From the NCBI RefSeq assembly GCF_900143065.1, contig NZ_FRCX01000010.1, positions 124,001 to 188,000 on the forward strand: DNA of 64,000 nt. Reading direction: 5' to 3'. Positions 44,647 through 52,756 of the stretch are shown here, in pieces. The notes beneath the pieces are model-generated. The model had not been told where the DNA came from. It did no database searches and saw nothing but the letters and a program-made list of their open reading frames with translations. This DNA is from Duganella sacchari. GTDB lineage: Bacteria > Pseudomonadota > Gammaproteobacteria > Burkholderiales > Burkholderiaceae_D. Position 1 is the stretch's first letter. Each line of letters starts with the position of its first letter. Position numbers and translations under genes: made by a program.

Positions 44647-45950
44647 TCCTTGAGGCGGTCACGCGCGACTGGTGGCAGGCGGTGTTTGAGCAGGCCAACG
44701 CGCTGGGCGCGGTAGATGCCGTTGTGGCCGGAGAACAGATAGGCCACCACGCACGCCAGCGCCGCATATGGTCCGATTTCCGGCCCGAATAGTTCAATCG
44801 CCATGATGGTTGACGCCAGCGGCGTGTTGGCGGCGCCCGCAAACACGGCCACGAAACCCAGTCCCGCCAGCAGTGCAAACGGCAGATGCAGCAGCGGCGC
44901 CATTGCGTTGCCCAGGGTCGCTCCGATGTAGAACAAGGGCGTGACCTCGCCGCCCTTGAAGCCACTGCCCAGCGAGCCTACCGTGAAGATGAATTTGCCG
45001 AGGAAGTCCCAGGGCGCCAGCGGCTGCTGGAAGGCTTCCACGATAACCGGGATACCAAGGCCGATATACCGTGTGCCCAGCCACCACACCGCCAGCGCAA
45101 CGGCCGCGCCACCCAGCATGGGGCGCAGCGGCGCATACGGAATATAACGCTTCATGAATGCCGATGCGGCATGCGTGGACTTGGCGAATGCCATGCCTAC
45201 CAGCCCAAACACGATGCCTGCGGCCAGTACTGCCGCCACGCTCCAGAAAGTCACCGGCGCGATGCTGCTAATGGCGTAATGCGTATGGTGCACGCCCCAA
45301 GCCATGCCCACCTGGTCGGCGACAATGGCCGCCACCATGCACGGAAAAATGGCGTCATAGCGCAGGCGGCCGATGGCCAGCACCTCCAGTCCAAAAATCG
45401 CGCCGGCCAGCGGCGTACCGAATACGGAGGCAAAGCCGGCGCTGATACCGGCCATCAGGACGATGCGGCGCTCGGCGTGGCGCAGGCGGAAGATGTGCGT
45501 CAACTGGTCGGCCAGCGTGCCGCCCATTTGCACGGCTGTCCCTTCACGGCCAACCGAAGCGCCAAACCAGTGCGAGACAACGGTGCCGATCAACACCAGG
45601 GGCGCCATCCGCAATGGCACTACTTTTTTGGGGTCGTGAATTTCATCGATGAGCAGATTATTCCCCGCCTCCACGCTGCTGCCAACCTTGAGGTAGATCC
45701 AGCCAACCACAAAGCCGGCCAACGGCAGGAACCAGATGATCCAGCGGTGCGCTTCGCGCCAGTTGGTGGCGAAATCCAGCGCAAACAAAAACAAGGCCGA
45801 AGCCGTGCCACTCAGCACGGCGACCAGGCTGGCGAGCGTGAGCCACTTGCCGATATAGGGCAGCAGCGCGATTTGTTCCGGGTAGCGAGTTAGCTTCATA
45901 GAGCTTTGCATACTAACAAATCTGCCGGGACGGATCAAATCGCGCGCCAC
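44643..45950 (-). CDS. CLC family transporter, probable fluoride/proton antiporter type (CLC-F)
   Basis: This 435-residue membrane protein of the CLC family has 10-12 helices. The gating region is 'GREGT' (residues 134-138), keeping the gating Glu at E136 but with Thr where chloride CLCs have Pro. The first selectivity motif reads 'EAGNNLLIDEIHDP' instead of GSGIP. The internal proton-Glu position reads 'FGLEVLA', with Val where E. coli ClcA has its second Glu. These substitutions match my recollection of the CLC-F fluoride exporters. No fluoride riboswitch is visible. The start at 45950 is a GTG with GAAGGAG 3 bp upstream; the Met codons at 45911 and 45899 are alternatives. It follows the copper oxidase gene by 12 bp. 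Confidence 0.75.
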   Translation of the reverse strand: MARDLIRPGRFVSMQSSMKLTRYPEQIALLPYIGKWLTLASLVAVLSGTASALFLFALDFATNWREAHRWIIWFLPLAGFVVGWIYLKVGSSVEAGNNLLIDEIHDPKKVVPLRMAPLVLIGTVVSHWFGASVGREGTAVQMGGTLADQLTHIFRLRHAERRIVLMAGISAGFASVFGTPLAGAIFGLEVLAIGRLRYDAIFPCMVAAIVADQVGMAWGVHHTHYAISSIAPVTFWSVAAVLAAGIVFGLVGMAFAKSTHAASAFMKRYIPYAPLRPMLGGAAVALAVWWLGTRYIGLGIPVIVEAFQQPLAPWDFLGKFIFTVGSLGSGFKGGEVTPLFYIGATLGNAMAPLLHLPFALLAGLGFVAVFAGAANTPLASTIMAIELFGPEIGPYAALACVVAYLFSGHNGIYRAQRVGLLKHRLPPVARDRLKD

Positions 45951-45962
45951 CCACTCCTTCGG

Positions 45963-47336
45963 TTAGTGATGGTGATGCATGTCGCCGTCACGTTTCACAT
46001 CCATTGCCTCGGCAGGCCTGGATGGCGGCGCACCGGGAGCGCGTGGCGCGGCCGGCAGTTCGCCCGTCCATTCACGCGCCACTGTGCCTTGTGGATGCTG
46101 GTACCAGCCCGGATCTTTGTAATCGTTGCGCGCCAGTCCCTCCCTGACCTTCAACACCGTGAACATGCCGCCCATATCCAGGCTGCCGAAAGGTCCGCGT
46201 CCCGTCATCATGGGCAGCGTATTTTCCGGTATCGGCATCTGCATATCGCCCATCGCCGCGCCCTTGTCGCCCATGACCATATAACCCGGCACCAGGTTAT
46301 TGATCTTCTGCGCCACGCCGCTGTGATCCACGCCAATCATGGTCGGTACCGAATGGCCCATCGCATTCATGGTGTGATGCGACTTATGGCAATGGAAGGC
46401 CCAGTCACCCGGTTCATCGGCCACCAGCTCAATCGCCCGCATCTGGCCAACCGCGACATCCGTCGTCACCTCGGGCCAGCGCGCCGCCGGCCGCACCCAG
46501 CCGCCATCCGTGCCCGTCACCTCGAAGGTATGGCCATGCAGATGCACAGGATGATTGGTCATGGTCAGATTGCCCACGCGGATGCGGACACGATCGTTCT
46601 TGCGCACCACCATCGGATCAATCCCCGGGAAGGCGCGGCTGTTGAAGGTCCACAGGTTAAAGTCCGTCATCGTATTGATCTTCGGCGTATAGCTGCCAGG
46701 ATCGATGTCGTAAGCACTCAGCAGGAAGACGAAGTCGCGGTCCACCGCGTGCAGCTTGGGATCTTTGGGATGCGTGACCCAGAAGCCCATCATGCCCATC
46801 GCCATCTGCGCCATTTCGTCCGCATGCGGGTGGTACATGAAGGTGCCTGCATTCCTGGCGACGAACTCGTAGACAAAGGTCTTGCCCGGCGCGATGCCAG
46901 GCTGGGTCAGCCCCGTCACGCCATCCATCCCGTTGGGCAGACGCTGGCCGTGCCAGTGCACGCTGGTGTGCTCAGGCAGTTTGTTGGTGACGAAGATGCG
47001 TACCCGGTCGCCCTCCACCACTTCAATCGTCGGCCCCGGACTCTGGCCGTTGTAGCCCCATAGATTGGCCGTCATACCGGGCGCGATCTCACGCACGACC
47101 GGCTCCGCCACCAGGTGAAACTCCTTGACGCCATCCTTCATCCGCCACGGCAGCGTCCAGCCATTCAGCGTGACGACCGGGTTGTACGGCCGGCCATTCG
47201 GTGGCATCAACGGTCCTTGCGTGGCGGCAGACGACTGCACCGGCGCTTCCGGCACCGACGCCGCGCCAGCCTTGGTCACCATGCCAGCGCCGATCAGGGT
47301 CGCCGCTCCACTTAAAAAAGATCTGCGGGTGGTCAT
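45963..47336 (-). CDS. Tat-exported multicopper oxidase (copper resistance)
   Basis: This is a 457-residue multicopper oxidase with a twin-arginine signal ('TTRRSFLSG', residues 2-10). The copper-ligand motifs are complete: H127-W-H-G, 'FMYHPHAD', 'HPVHLHGH' and 'WAFHCHKSHHTMNAMGH'. Met-rich stretches ('MGDKGAAMGDMQMP') suggest Cu(I) binding, as in CueO/CopA. It ends in a HHHH tail. The role is periplasmic oxidation of Cu(I) to Cu(II). The start overlaps the TolC-family stop by 4 bp, so both come from one operon headed by the small DUF2946-like gene. Confidence 0.92.
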   Translation of the reverse strand: MTTRRSFLSGAATLIGAGMVTKAGAASVPEAPVQSSAATQGPLMPPNGRPYNPVVTLNGWTLPWRMKDGVKEFHLVAEPVVREIAPGMTANLWGYNGQSPGPTIEVVEGDRVRIFVTNKLPEHTSVHWHGQRLPNGMDGVTGLTQPGIAPGKTFVYEFVARNAGTFMYHPHADEMAQMAMGMMGFWVTHPKDPKLHAVDRDFVFLLSAYDIDPGSYTPKINTMTDFNLWTFNSRAFPGIDPMVVRKNDRVRIRVGNLTMTNHPVHLHGHTFEVTGTDGGWVRPAARWPEVTTDVAVGQMRAIELVADEPGDWAFHCHKSHHTMNAMGHSVPTMIGVDHSGVAQKINNLVPGYMVMGDKGAAMGDMQMPIPENTLPMMTGRGPFGSLDMGGMFTVLKVREGLARNDYKDPGWYQHPQGTVAREWTGELPAAPRAPGAPPSRPAEAMDVKRDGDMHHHH

Positions 47337-48715
47337 GGTTGTACTCCTTTATTGGTAGGCAGACGGCCGCCCAGCGCGGCCTCCAGGTTGGCTTGCGCGG
47401 TCCAGTAGTCTTTCAGCGCGGCGATGTAGCCGCTGACCGCAGTAGCCTGCTCGCGCGCGTCGGCCAGCAGTTCAAAGACGCTCATCAGCATGCCGTTGTA
47501 GCGCAGCAGGGTCTGATCCGAAATCTGCTTGCGCAGCGGGACCACCTTGTCGCGGTAATGACGCGCCAGATCATACGAAGCACGGTAATCCGCATAGTTT
47601 TCACGCGCCTCGCTGCGTGCATCGACGGTAGCCTGCGCCAGCAGATTCACTGACTGCATATAGGTCGCTTCCGCACGCGCAACACGCGCCGAGCCCCAGT
47701 CGAACAGCGGGATTTCCAGCGACAGCTCATAACCACGCGTCGCCGTTGCACCTTCGCTGTTGCGGACTACGCCCAGATCCAGCACATTGATGAAGCGTGT
47801 AGTCCTGGTCAGCCCCAGTGTCGATGCCGTTTGCTCGGTATCCAGCCTGGCCGCCTGAATATCCAGACGTTCGTTGAGCGCGGTCTGCTCAATGTCAGCC
47901 AGCTCGCGCGGCGCGGTCGGCAGCTCGGGCAGATGATCCGGCAAACGGTAGTTCACGGCCTGCTCACCGCTCAGGCCCAGCAAGCGCGTAAGCTTTTCAC
48001 GTGCCGCCACCGCTGCCTTCTGCGCATGGACCACATCCGCCAGCGTCTGCGCGTGGTACGCCTGCTCACGCGCCTGATCGAGCGAACTCCAGTTGCCTGC
48101 CTTGCGCATGCGTTCCGCCAGTTCCGCGCTGGCCTGGGCCGATGCCTCGACCTGCTGGGCGTAACTGGCCATCTGCGCCGACGCCACTGCGTCCACCCAG
48201 GCGCGGCGTGTGTCCGCCGCTACTTTCAGCGCCTCGTTTGCAACCAGCAGTTTGCTTTGCTCGTAGCGGCGGCCTTCGATACGGCTGGCCATCGGCGCCG
48301 TAATCAGGCCGATGAGATTAAAGGTCAGCGTGCGTTCAATGCCAACCTCGCCACCGCCATGGCTACGCTTAAAGTCGAGCACCGGATTTTGCAGACGGCC
48401 AGCCTGCACCAGGTCCGCCTCTGCCACACCGAGCGACCAATAGCTGGCTTGCAAACCACGGTTGTTCAGCAGTGCGATCTGCACCGCGTCGTCGGCAGCC
48501 AGCGGCTGTCCCAGTTTCTCGTGAATGACGGCCGCCAATACGCGTGCATCGTCGTCATTGCGCGGCAGATGGCCAGCGACACTGGCCTTGGCGCCGGTAC
48601 GCGCCTCGCTCACGCCAGCGGCGGCGCCAAAGCCGCCATCGCCGGACAGCGATGCGCAGCCGCTCAACAGCAGCACCAGACTGGCGCCACCGGCGAGTTT
48701 ATACAGACAATTCAT
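47333..48715 (-). CDS. TolC-family outer-membrane efflux lipoprotein
   Basis: This is a 460-residue outer membrane factor. The signal ends in lipobox 'LLLSGC'. Two OEP repeats follow with typical long helices ('RLQNPVLDFKRS', 'AYHAQTLADVVHAQKAAVAAREKLTRLLG'). Such proteins provide the outer-membrane exit of tripartite pumps. Here no RND pump or membrane-fusion protein is adjacent; the partner is the multicopper oxidase, so copper export or resistance is inferred. The gene starts 60 bp after the upstream DUF2946-like gene. Confidence 0.9.
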   Translation of the reverse strand: MNCLYKLAGGASLVLLLSGCASLSGDGGFGAAAGVSEARTGAKASVAGHLPRNDDDARVLAAVIHEKLGQPLAADDAVQIALLNNRGLQASYWSLGVAEADLVQAGRLQNPVLDFKRSHGGGEVGIERTLTFNLIGLITAPMASRIEGRRYEQSKLLVANEALKVAADTRRAWVDAVASAQMASYAQQVEASAQASAELAERMRKAGNWSSLDQAREQAYHAQTLADVVHAQKAAVAAREKLTRLLGLSGEQAVNYRLPDHLPELPTAPRELADIEQTALNERLDIQAARLDTEQTASTLGLTRTTRFINVLDLGVVRNSEGATATRGYELSLEIPLFDWGSARVARAEATYMQSVNLLAQATVDARSEARENYADYRASYDLARHYRDKVVPLRKQISDQTLLRYNGMLMSVFELLADAREQATAVSGYIAALKDYWTAQANLEAALGGRLPTNKGVQP

Positions 48716-48775
48716 GTCCTATACCTCAAAAATCGTTACAGGGAGATCAAGCTCGCAGACGGAGCTTGGGTGTCA

Positions 48776-49153
48776 TCAGGCGTAGCGGCCTTGAGGAGGA
48801 CGTTCAGGGTGGGCCAGATCGACCGCGGGAAGAAAATCAGTGTAGACGACAGCAGCGGAAAGCGCCGGCATCACCGGCGCGGGCAACGTCAGCGCCAGAA
48901 CCGGCGCGGCTGCGGCGCAGCATGCCGAGCCACTGCACTTCATGCTGGAGTGACTGGATGACTTGTCGCCATCATGCTGATGTGCGGCCTTGAGCATGGC
49001 CGCATGATCGTGCGGACCGTCTGGCATCACCATCGCGTGGGTGCTCACCGGCGCCGGAACGACGCACAGCAGCATCTGCGCCGAAGCGTATCCCTGGTAA
49101 GGGAGCGCCAGCAGCATGAGCCAGACGACAAAGGATCGCAGCAGAACAGTCAT
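48776..49153 (-). CDS. DUF2946-like Cys/His-rich exported small protein
   Basis: This is a 125-residue protein with an N-terminal signal peptide (to about residue 22, 'PYQGYASAQ'). The mature part has a His/Met-rich stretch ('STHAMVMPDGPHDHAAMLKAAHQHD') and clustered Cys ('KCSGSACCAA'), a plausible copper-binding pattern. The start at 49153 begins the signal peptide. It heads the TolC/multicopper-oxidase operon and resembles in style the DUF2946 gene at 11182. The function is inferred from context. Confidence 0.68.
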   Translation of the reverse strand: MTVLLRSFVVWLMLLALPYQGYASAQMLLCVVPAPVSTHAMVMPDGPHDHAAMLKAAHQHDGDKSSSHSSMKCSGSACCAAAAPVLALTLPAPVMPALSAAVVYTDFLPAVDLAHPERPPQGRYA

Positions 49154-49185
49154 GCGGCTATGGTAACACAAGCCGCAGCAGCCGT

Positions 49186-49425
49186 TCAGGCCATGCGGAC
49201 CAGCGGGTTGGCGATGATGTTGTCGATTTGCGTAACCGCTTCCTCGCACGCGGCAGTCAGCGCGTCGTCCTTGTTGGCGCGGACGAACTGCATGGTGGCG
49301 CCTTCAAACACTTCTTCGCCATCCGCTGTCTTGCGGGCGAGGTCGCAGCTGGCGCTCCATTGATGGTCGCCGGTGGGCAGCACGGTCGGGATGATCTCCC
49401 AGCCTTTGTAGTGAAGTTGGTCCAT
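49186..49425 (-). CDS. Small soluble protein, unknown
   Basis: The protein is 79 residues long. The ATG at 49425 follows a strong CAGGAGG ribosome site. The sequence starts 'MDQLHYKGWEIIPTVLPTGDHQWSASCDLAR' and has no signal or helix. Nothing in it identifies a function. It ends 33 bp before the DUF2946-like gene, so the two may share a transcript. Confidence 0.65.
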   Translation of the reverse strand: MDQLHYKGWEIIPTVLPTGDHQWSASCDLARKTADGEEVFEGATMQFVRANKDDALTAACEEAVTQIDNIIANPLVRMA

Positions 49426-49504
49426 GATAGCCTCCTGATCTTGCAAGAAGGCTATCACGGCAGCGGATTGACCGGCGCACGCATGCCCCGGCCTTGCCGC
49501 TGGC

Positions 49505-50938
49505 TTAGTCCTGCTGCGGCGCGACGCGGCCGATGTTCTCATCCATATTGGCCAGATACCAGGTCAGCGACGTCATTACGGCAACGTGGCGTTTCAGCTC
49601 ATATGGATTCACCTTGTCCAGCGTGTCCGCTGGCGTGTGGTGATAGTTGAAGTAGGCGCTCGAATCCACCAGCGGCTCGAACACCGGCACGCCGGCGCGT
49701 TCCAGCGGGCCGGTATCGGCCGCGCCGGCAATGTCGCGGCGTTCAAAGATGCCGGCGCCAATCGGCTCCAGCACATCCTTCAGCGGTGCGAAGTACTTCA
49801 CCATCGGCGGCGTAACGCTGCCGATGAAGCCAAATGGACGGCCACCGCCGCTGTCCGACTCGATCGCGGCAAAGTGTTTATCCAGTTTGTCCTTGTTCGC
49901 TTCAAAGTAGGCCTTGCCGCCACGGGTGCCGTTTTCCTCGTTCATCCAGGCGATGACGCGGATGGTGCGGCGCGGTTTCAGGTTCAGCTTTTTAAGCGTA
50001 TCGATCACGCCCATGGCGCCCGCCACGCCGGTGCCGTCGTCGTGGGCGCCGGTCGCCAGGTCCCAGGAATCCAGGTGGCCGGAGACGATCACCACTTCGT
50101 CCGCCTTGTCGGTGCCCGGCCAGTCGGCGATGACGTTGAAGCTATCGGCATCCGGCAGATTTTGCGGCGTCAGCGTCAAATGCATTTTCAGCGGACCACG
50201 GACCGACAGTCGGCTCATCAGCATGGCGTCTTCCGAGGTCACGGCTGCGGCAGGAATGCGCGCGCCCTCAACCACGCCGGTAGCGCCGGTGTGCGGGATG
50301 CGGTAGTCAGCGCCGCCGACCGAGCGCACCAGCGCTGCCGCTGCACCCATGTCCGCCGCCAGCTTGGGACCGGCAAAACGGAAACCGGCGCCATGGCCGT
50401 ACGCTGGGCCAGCGTGGCCACGGTTGGCCATCTCCTGGTCGAACGCTACGTCGAACAGCACGATGCTGCCTTTGACTTGCGCGCCCTTGGCCTTCAGTTC
50501 TTCAAAGCTGCGGACGATGACAACCGGCGCAGTCAGGCCAGCCGCCGGCGTCGCACCGGAGCCGCCCAACGCGGTCAGCACCACTTTCTGCGTGATGCCT
50601 GCCGGACGGCCGGTGTATTCCACCAGTTCCGCCGATTCCGCACCGCGCACCCAGTGCGGCACTTTCACAGGCTGCAGCGTCACCTTGGCGCCCAGCTTGC
50701 GCATGGCGTCCGCCACCTGCTCCACTGCGGCGGCTGCACCGGCAGAACCGGACAGGCGCGGCCCCACCAGGTCAGTCAGATCGGCCAGGCGTTCATACGC
50801 CCAGTCGCTTTTCATGGCATTGTCGCGGATCTGGGCCAGCGTGGCAGGATCATTGGCAGGGGCAGCGTAAGCGCCGACGGCGAGCAGGCTGGTGGCCAGA
50901 ACGGTCAGCGACAGGGAGTTCTTGATGACGGATTTCAT
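49505..50938 (-). CDS. M28 family metallopeptidase (carboxypeptidase Q-like) with PA domain
   Basis: This 477-residue secreted zinc peptidase has a signal peptide (ending 'VGAYA') and then an M28 domain split by a PA insert ('APVVIVRSFEELKAKGAQVKGSIVLFDVAF'). The metal and catalytic motifs are 'SGHLDSWDLATGAHDDGTG', 'WMNEENGTRGG', 'AIESDSGG' and 'YHHTPADT'. These enzymes remove amino acids or dipeptides outside the cytoplasm. The gene is monocistronic. A 15-bp dyad ATCGTCT-T-AGACGAT (50974-50988) lies 36 bp upstream and may be a control site. Confidence 0.92.
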   Translation of the reverse strand: MKSVIKNSLSLTVLATSLLAVGAYAAPANDPATLAQIRDNAMKSDWAYERLADLTDLVGPRLSGSAGAAAAVEQVADAMRKLGAKVTLQPVKVPHWVRGAESAELVEYTGRPAGITQKVVLTALGGSGATPAAGLTAPVVIVRSFEELKAKGAQVKGSIVLFDVAFDQEMANRGHAGPAYGHGAGFRFAGPKLAADMGAAAALVRSVGGADYRIPHTGATGVVEGARIPAAAVTSEDAMLMSRLSVRGPLKMHLTLTPQNLPDADSFNVIADWPGTDKADEVVIVSGHLDSWDLATGAHDDGTGVAGAMGVIDTLKKLNLKPRRTIRVIAWMNEENGTRGGKAYFEANKDKLDKHFAAIESDSGGGRPFGFIGSVTPPMVKYFAPLKDVLEPIGAGIFERRDIAGAADTGPLERAGVPVFEPLVDSSAYFNYHHTPADTLDKVNPYELKRHVAVMTSLTWYLANMDENIGRVAPQQD

Positions 50939-50973
50939 GCGGGTCCTGTGTTATAAAAAGAATGGGTAGCAAG

Positions 50974-50988
50974 ATCGTCTTAGACGAT
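50974..50988. promoter_or_regulatory. Short dyad upstream of the M28 peptidase
   Basis: ATCGTCT-T-AGACGAT is a perfect inverted repeat with 7-bp arms between the divergent peptidase and GNAT genes. It could be an operator; the binding protein is unknown. Confidence 0.35.
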
Positions 50989-51016
50989 AACCTATCATGA
51001 TGAACTTGTCATCCTG

Positions 51017-51045
51017 TTGATTTGCTATCCCGCTTACTCTACGAT
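51017..51045 (+). promoter_or_regulatory. Predicted promoter of the GNAT gene
   Basis: TTGATT (51017-51022), a 17-bp spacer and TACGAT (51040-51045) lie 30 bp before the ATG at 51075. The boxes are moderate matches. Confidence 0.45.
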
Positions 51046-51074
51046 ATAACTTCAACTGCCAGAAGAAAGCGCCT

Positions 51075-51611
51075 ATGCTCAAGGGTCAACTCTGCACCGT
51101 CCGTCATCTGCTGACCGCCGATCTGAATACCTTTATCGCATTGGTCAACGACCTGCCCTCGCGCGGCGATTATTTTTCCACCCAGTTCAAATCGCCGGAA
51201 ATCATGCGCAAGGAGTTTGTGCAGAACAGCTTTGTCACCGAAGACAGCGAGCTGTTTGTGATCGAAGACGCGCTGCATCACATTGTCGGTGTCATCACCC
51301 ACTTCAAAAGCCGCACGCCGACCACCCGCGAAATCGGCTACCGCCTGTTCGAGTCCAAACTGGGCGGACGCGGATTTGTCACCGAGGCGTGCAGGCTGCT
51401 GGTGGATTACCTGTTCAACGTTCACCAGTACCAGCGCCTGGAATTGCTGACCGCACCGGAAAACGTCGCCTCCGTGCGCGTCGCGCAGAAGTGCGGCTTT
51501 CAGGCGGAAGGCACGCTGCGGCAGGCCTTCTTCATCAATGGCCGTTATCAGGATGTTACGGTTTTCAGCCTGCTGCGCCCTGAATGGGAGGCGCAGCGCC
51601 GCCCATCATGA
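51075..51611 (+). CDS. GNAT acetyltransferase, RimJ/RimL type
   Basis: This is a 178-residue acetyl-CoA-dependent acetyltransferase. The acetyl-CoA loop region is 'LFESKLGGRGFVTEACRLLVDYLFN', and the family's late segment is 'LTAPENVASVRVAQKCGFQAEGTLRQAFFINGRYQDVTVFSLL'. RimJ/RimL-type enzymes acetylate protein N-termini, amino acids or small molecules; the target is not predictable. The gene is single, divergent from the M28 peptidase. Confidence 0.9.
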   Translation: MLKGQLCTVRHLLTADLNTFIALVNDLPSRGDYFSTQFKSPEIMRKEFVQNSFVTEDSELFVIEDALHHIVGVITHFKSRTPTTREIGYRLFESKLGGRGFVTEACRLLVDYLFNVHQYQRLELLTAPENVASVRVAQKCGFQAEGTLRQAFFINGRYQDVTVFSLLRPEWEAQRRPS

Positions 51612-51664
51612 ATTGTTACAAGGCATTACCGGCCAAGCCACTTTGTAAGCATGTGTATAAGGCG

Positions 51665-51692
51665 TGGTACTTTTCCTGCTGCGGTTTATAGT
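51665..51692 (+). promoter_or_regulatory. Possible promoter of the glycine-zipper gene
   Basis: A TATAGT box (51687-51692) lies 16 bp after TGGTAC (51665-51670). The -35 is weak. The leader would be about 50 nt and includes AAGGGGA near the ATG. Confidence 0.35.
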
Positions 51693-51746
51693 GGAGTCAC
51701 TGGCTAACGCATTCATTCCGATGCAGGCCACAGCAAGGGGATTACC

Positions 51747-52181
51747 ATGTTGAGCAAAAAAATGATGGGTGTAGCGTTACTGACCGTAGCAGCCGTATCG
51801 TCGTCGGCATACGCAGGCGACCGTGATTTCAACACGGTGGCCGGTGCTGTGGTCGGTGCAGCAATCGGCAACAGCGCTGGCGGCCGCGATGGCGCCATTG
51901 TCGGTGGCCTGGTCGGCGCGGCGGTCGGCAACAGCATCCGCACGGATGACCGCTACTATCGCGGCCGTGACCGTGGTTATGTAGAGACCCGCGTCTACAC
52001 GCAGCCAGCGCCGGTTTATTACGAGCGTCCGGCGCCTGTCTACTACGAACGCCCAGAGCAGGTGTACTACGCGCCGCCTCCACGCTACTACGCACCGCCT
52101 CCACGCGTGATCTACGTGGAACCGCGCCCTTACTATCGCGGTGATCGCTGGGAACACCACCACGGTCGCTGGGATCGTTGA
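51747..52181 (+). CDS. Glycine-zipper outer-envelope protein with Tyr/Pro repeats
   Basis: This 144-residue exported protein has a signal peptide (residues 1-23, 'SSAYA'), then a glycine-zipper membrane segment ('AGAVVGAAIGNSAGGRDGAIVGGLVGAAVGNS'). The C-terminal half is an imperfect tandem repeat of PAPVYYER and APPPRYY units, ending in His/Arg-rich sequence. Glycine-zipper proteins insert in or span membranes, but the cellular role is not clear. It is followed by a strong terminator. Confidence 0.85.
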   Translation: MLSKKMMGVALLTVAAVSSSAYAGDRDFNTVAGAVVGAAIGNSAGGRDGAIVGGLVGAAVGNSIRTDDRYYRGRDRGYVETRVYTQPAPVYYERPAPVYYERPEQVYYAPPPRYYAPPPRVIYVEPRPYYRGDRWEHHHGRWDR

Positions 52182-52195
52182 TCCGGCAAGACAGG

Positions 52196-52229
52196 ACAGC
52201 CAAAGCATGCTTTGGCTGTTTTCTTTTCA
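52196..52229 (+). terminator. Rho-independent terminator after the glycine-zipper gene
   Basis: A 24-bp perfect palindrome (ACAGCCAAAGC...GCTTTGGCTGT) is followed by TTTTCTTTTC. Confidence 0.8.
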
Positions 52230-52756
52230 GGGCTGGCTTTTAAGCAGCCGGACGTATGCAGGATAGTCGGCAATCGTATTGTGTCCCGCGCCGTCCACGA
52301 CCGCCAGCTCCGCCACGCCCTTGGCGAAATGGGTGTGCAGTGCGCGACTGCTGCTTGACGGGATGACCTTATCCTGTTCCGCCATCACGATCAGCGTCGG
52401 CGCCGTAATCTTCGCCGCGTACTTCCACGATTCAAACTTGTCGCGCAAAATCCAGCGCACGGGAAAATACGGGAACCGCGCCACGGCCAGTTCCTGGATG
52501 CTGTTGTACGGAGTGACCAGTACCAGCCGCGCCACCGGCCGCTCGCTGGCCAACTGCACCGCCACACCGCTCCCCAGGCTACGGCCTATCACTGTGATGT
52601 GACCAGAATGGTGTCGTCACCGGCGGCCAGCTTTAACAGAGGCACGTCCGGTCTGTGCCGCTGCTGGGGGAAATAAATAAACGATTGCTGCATGAAGTAC
52701 AGCGCCACACAAACGACTCCATACACCATCGCCAGAAAGATCAGCAGCCTGCCCAT
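52227..52756 (-). pseudogene. Alpha/beta hydrolase pseudogene with internal deletion
   Basis: Two parts of one gene lie in different frames. The first (52756 down to 52589, 55 codons) starts with a membrane helix and 'MQQSFIYFPQQ', the N-terminus of YqkD/ABHD13-type hydrolases, and stops just after 'GDDTILVTSQ'. The second, read from about 52609, gives 'HHSGHITVIGRSLGSGVAV' and continues to the end at 52227 with the nucleophile elbow GRSLG and the late 'AEQDKVIP' and 'GAGHN' motifs. The central stretch expected between them in this family (roughly 90 residues, holding the HGN and 'YRGYG' motifs) is missing, and the frame shifts at the junction. Its start overlaps the upstream gene's stop (TGATG). 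Decay is inferred from the missing middle. Confidence 0.75.

Noticed and set aside
44643..46100. Fluoride riboswitch near the CLC gene
   Set aside because: I looked for the conserved crcB-motif features upstream of the CLC start and saw none; the gene is directly behind the copper oxidase gene.
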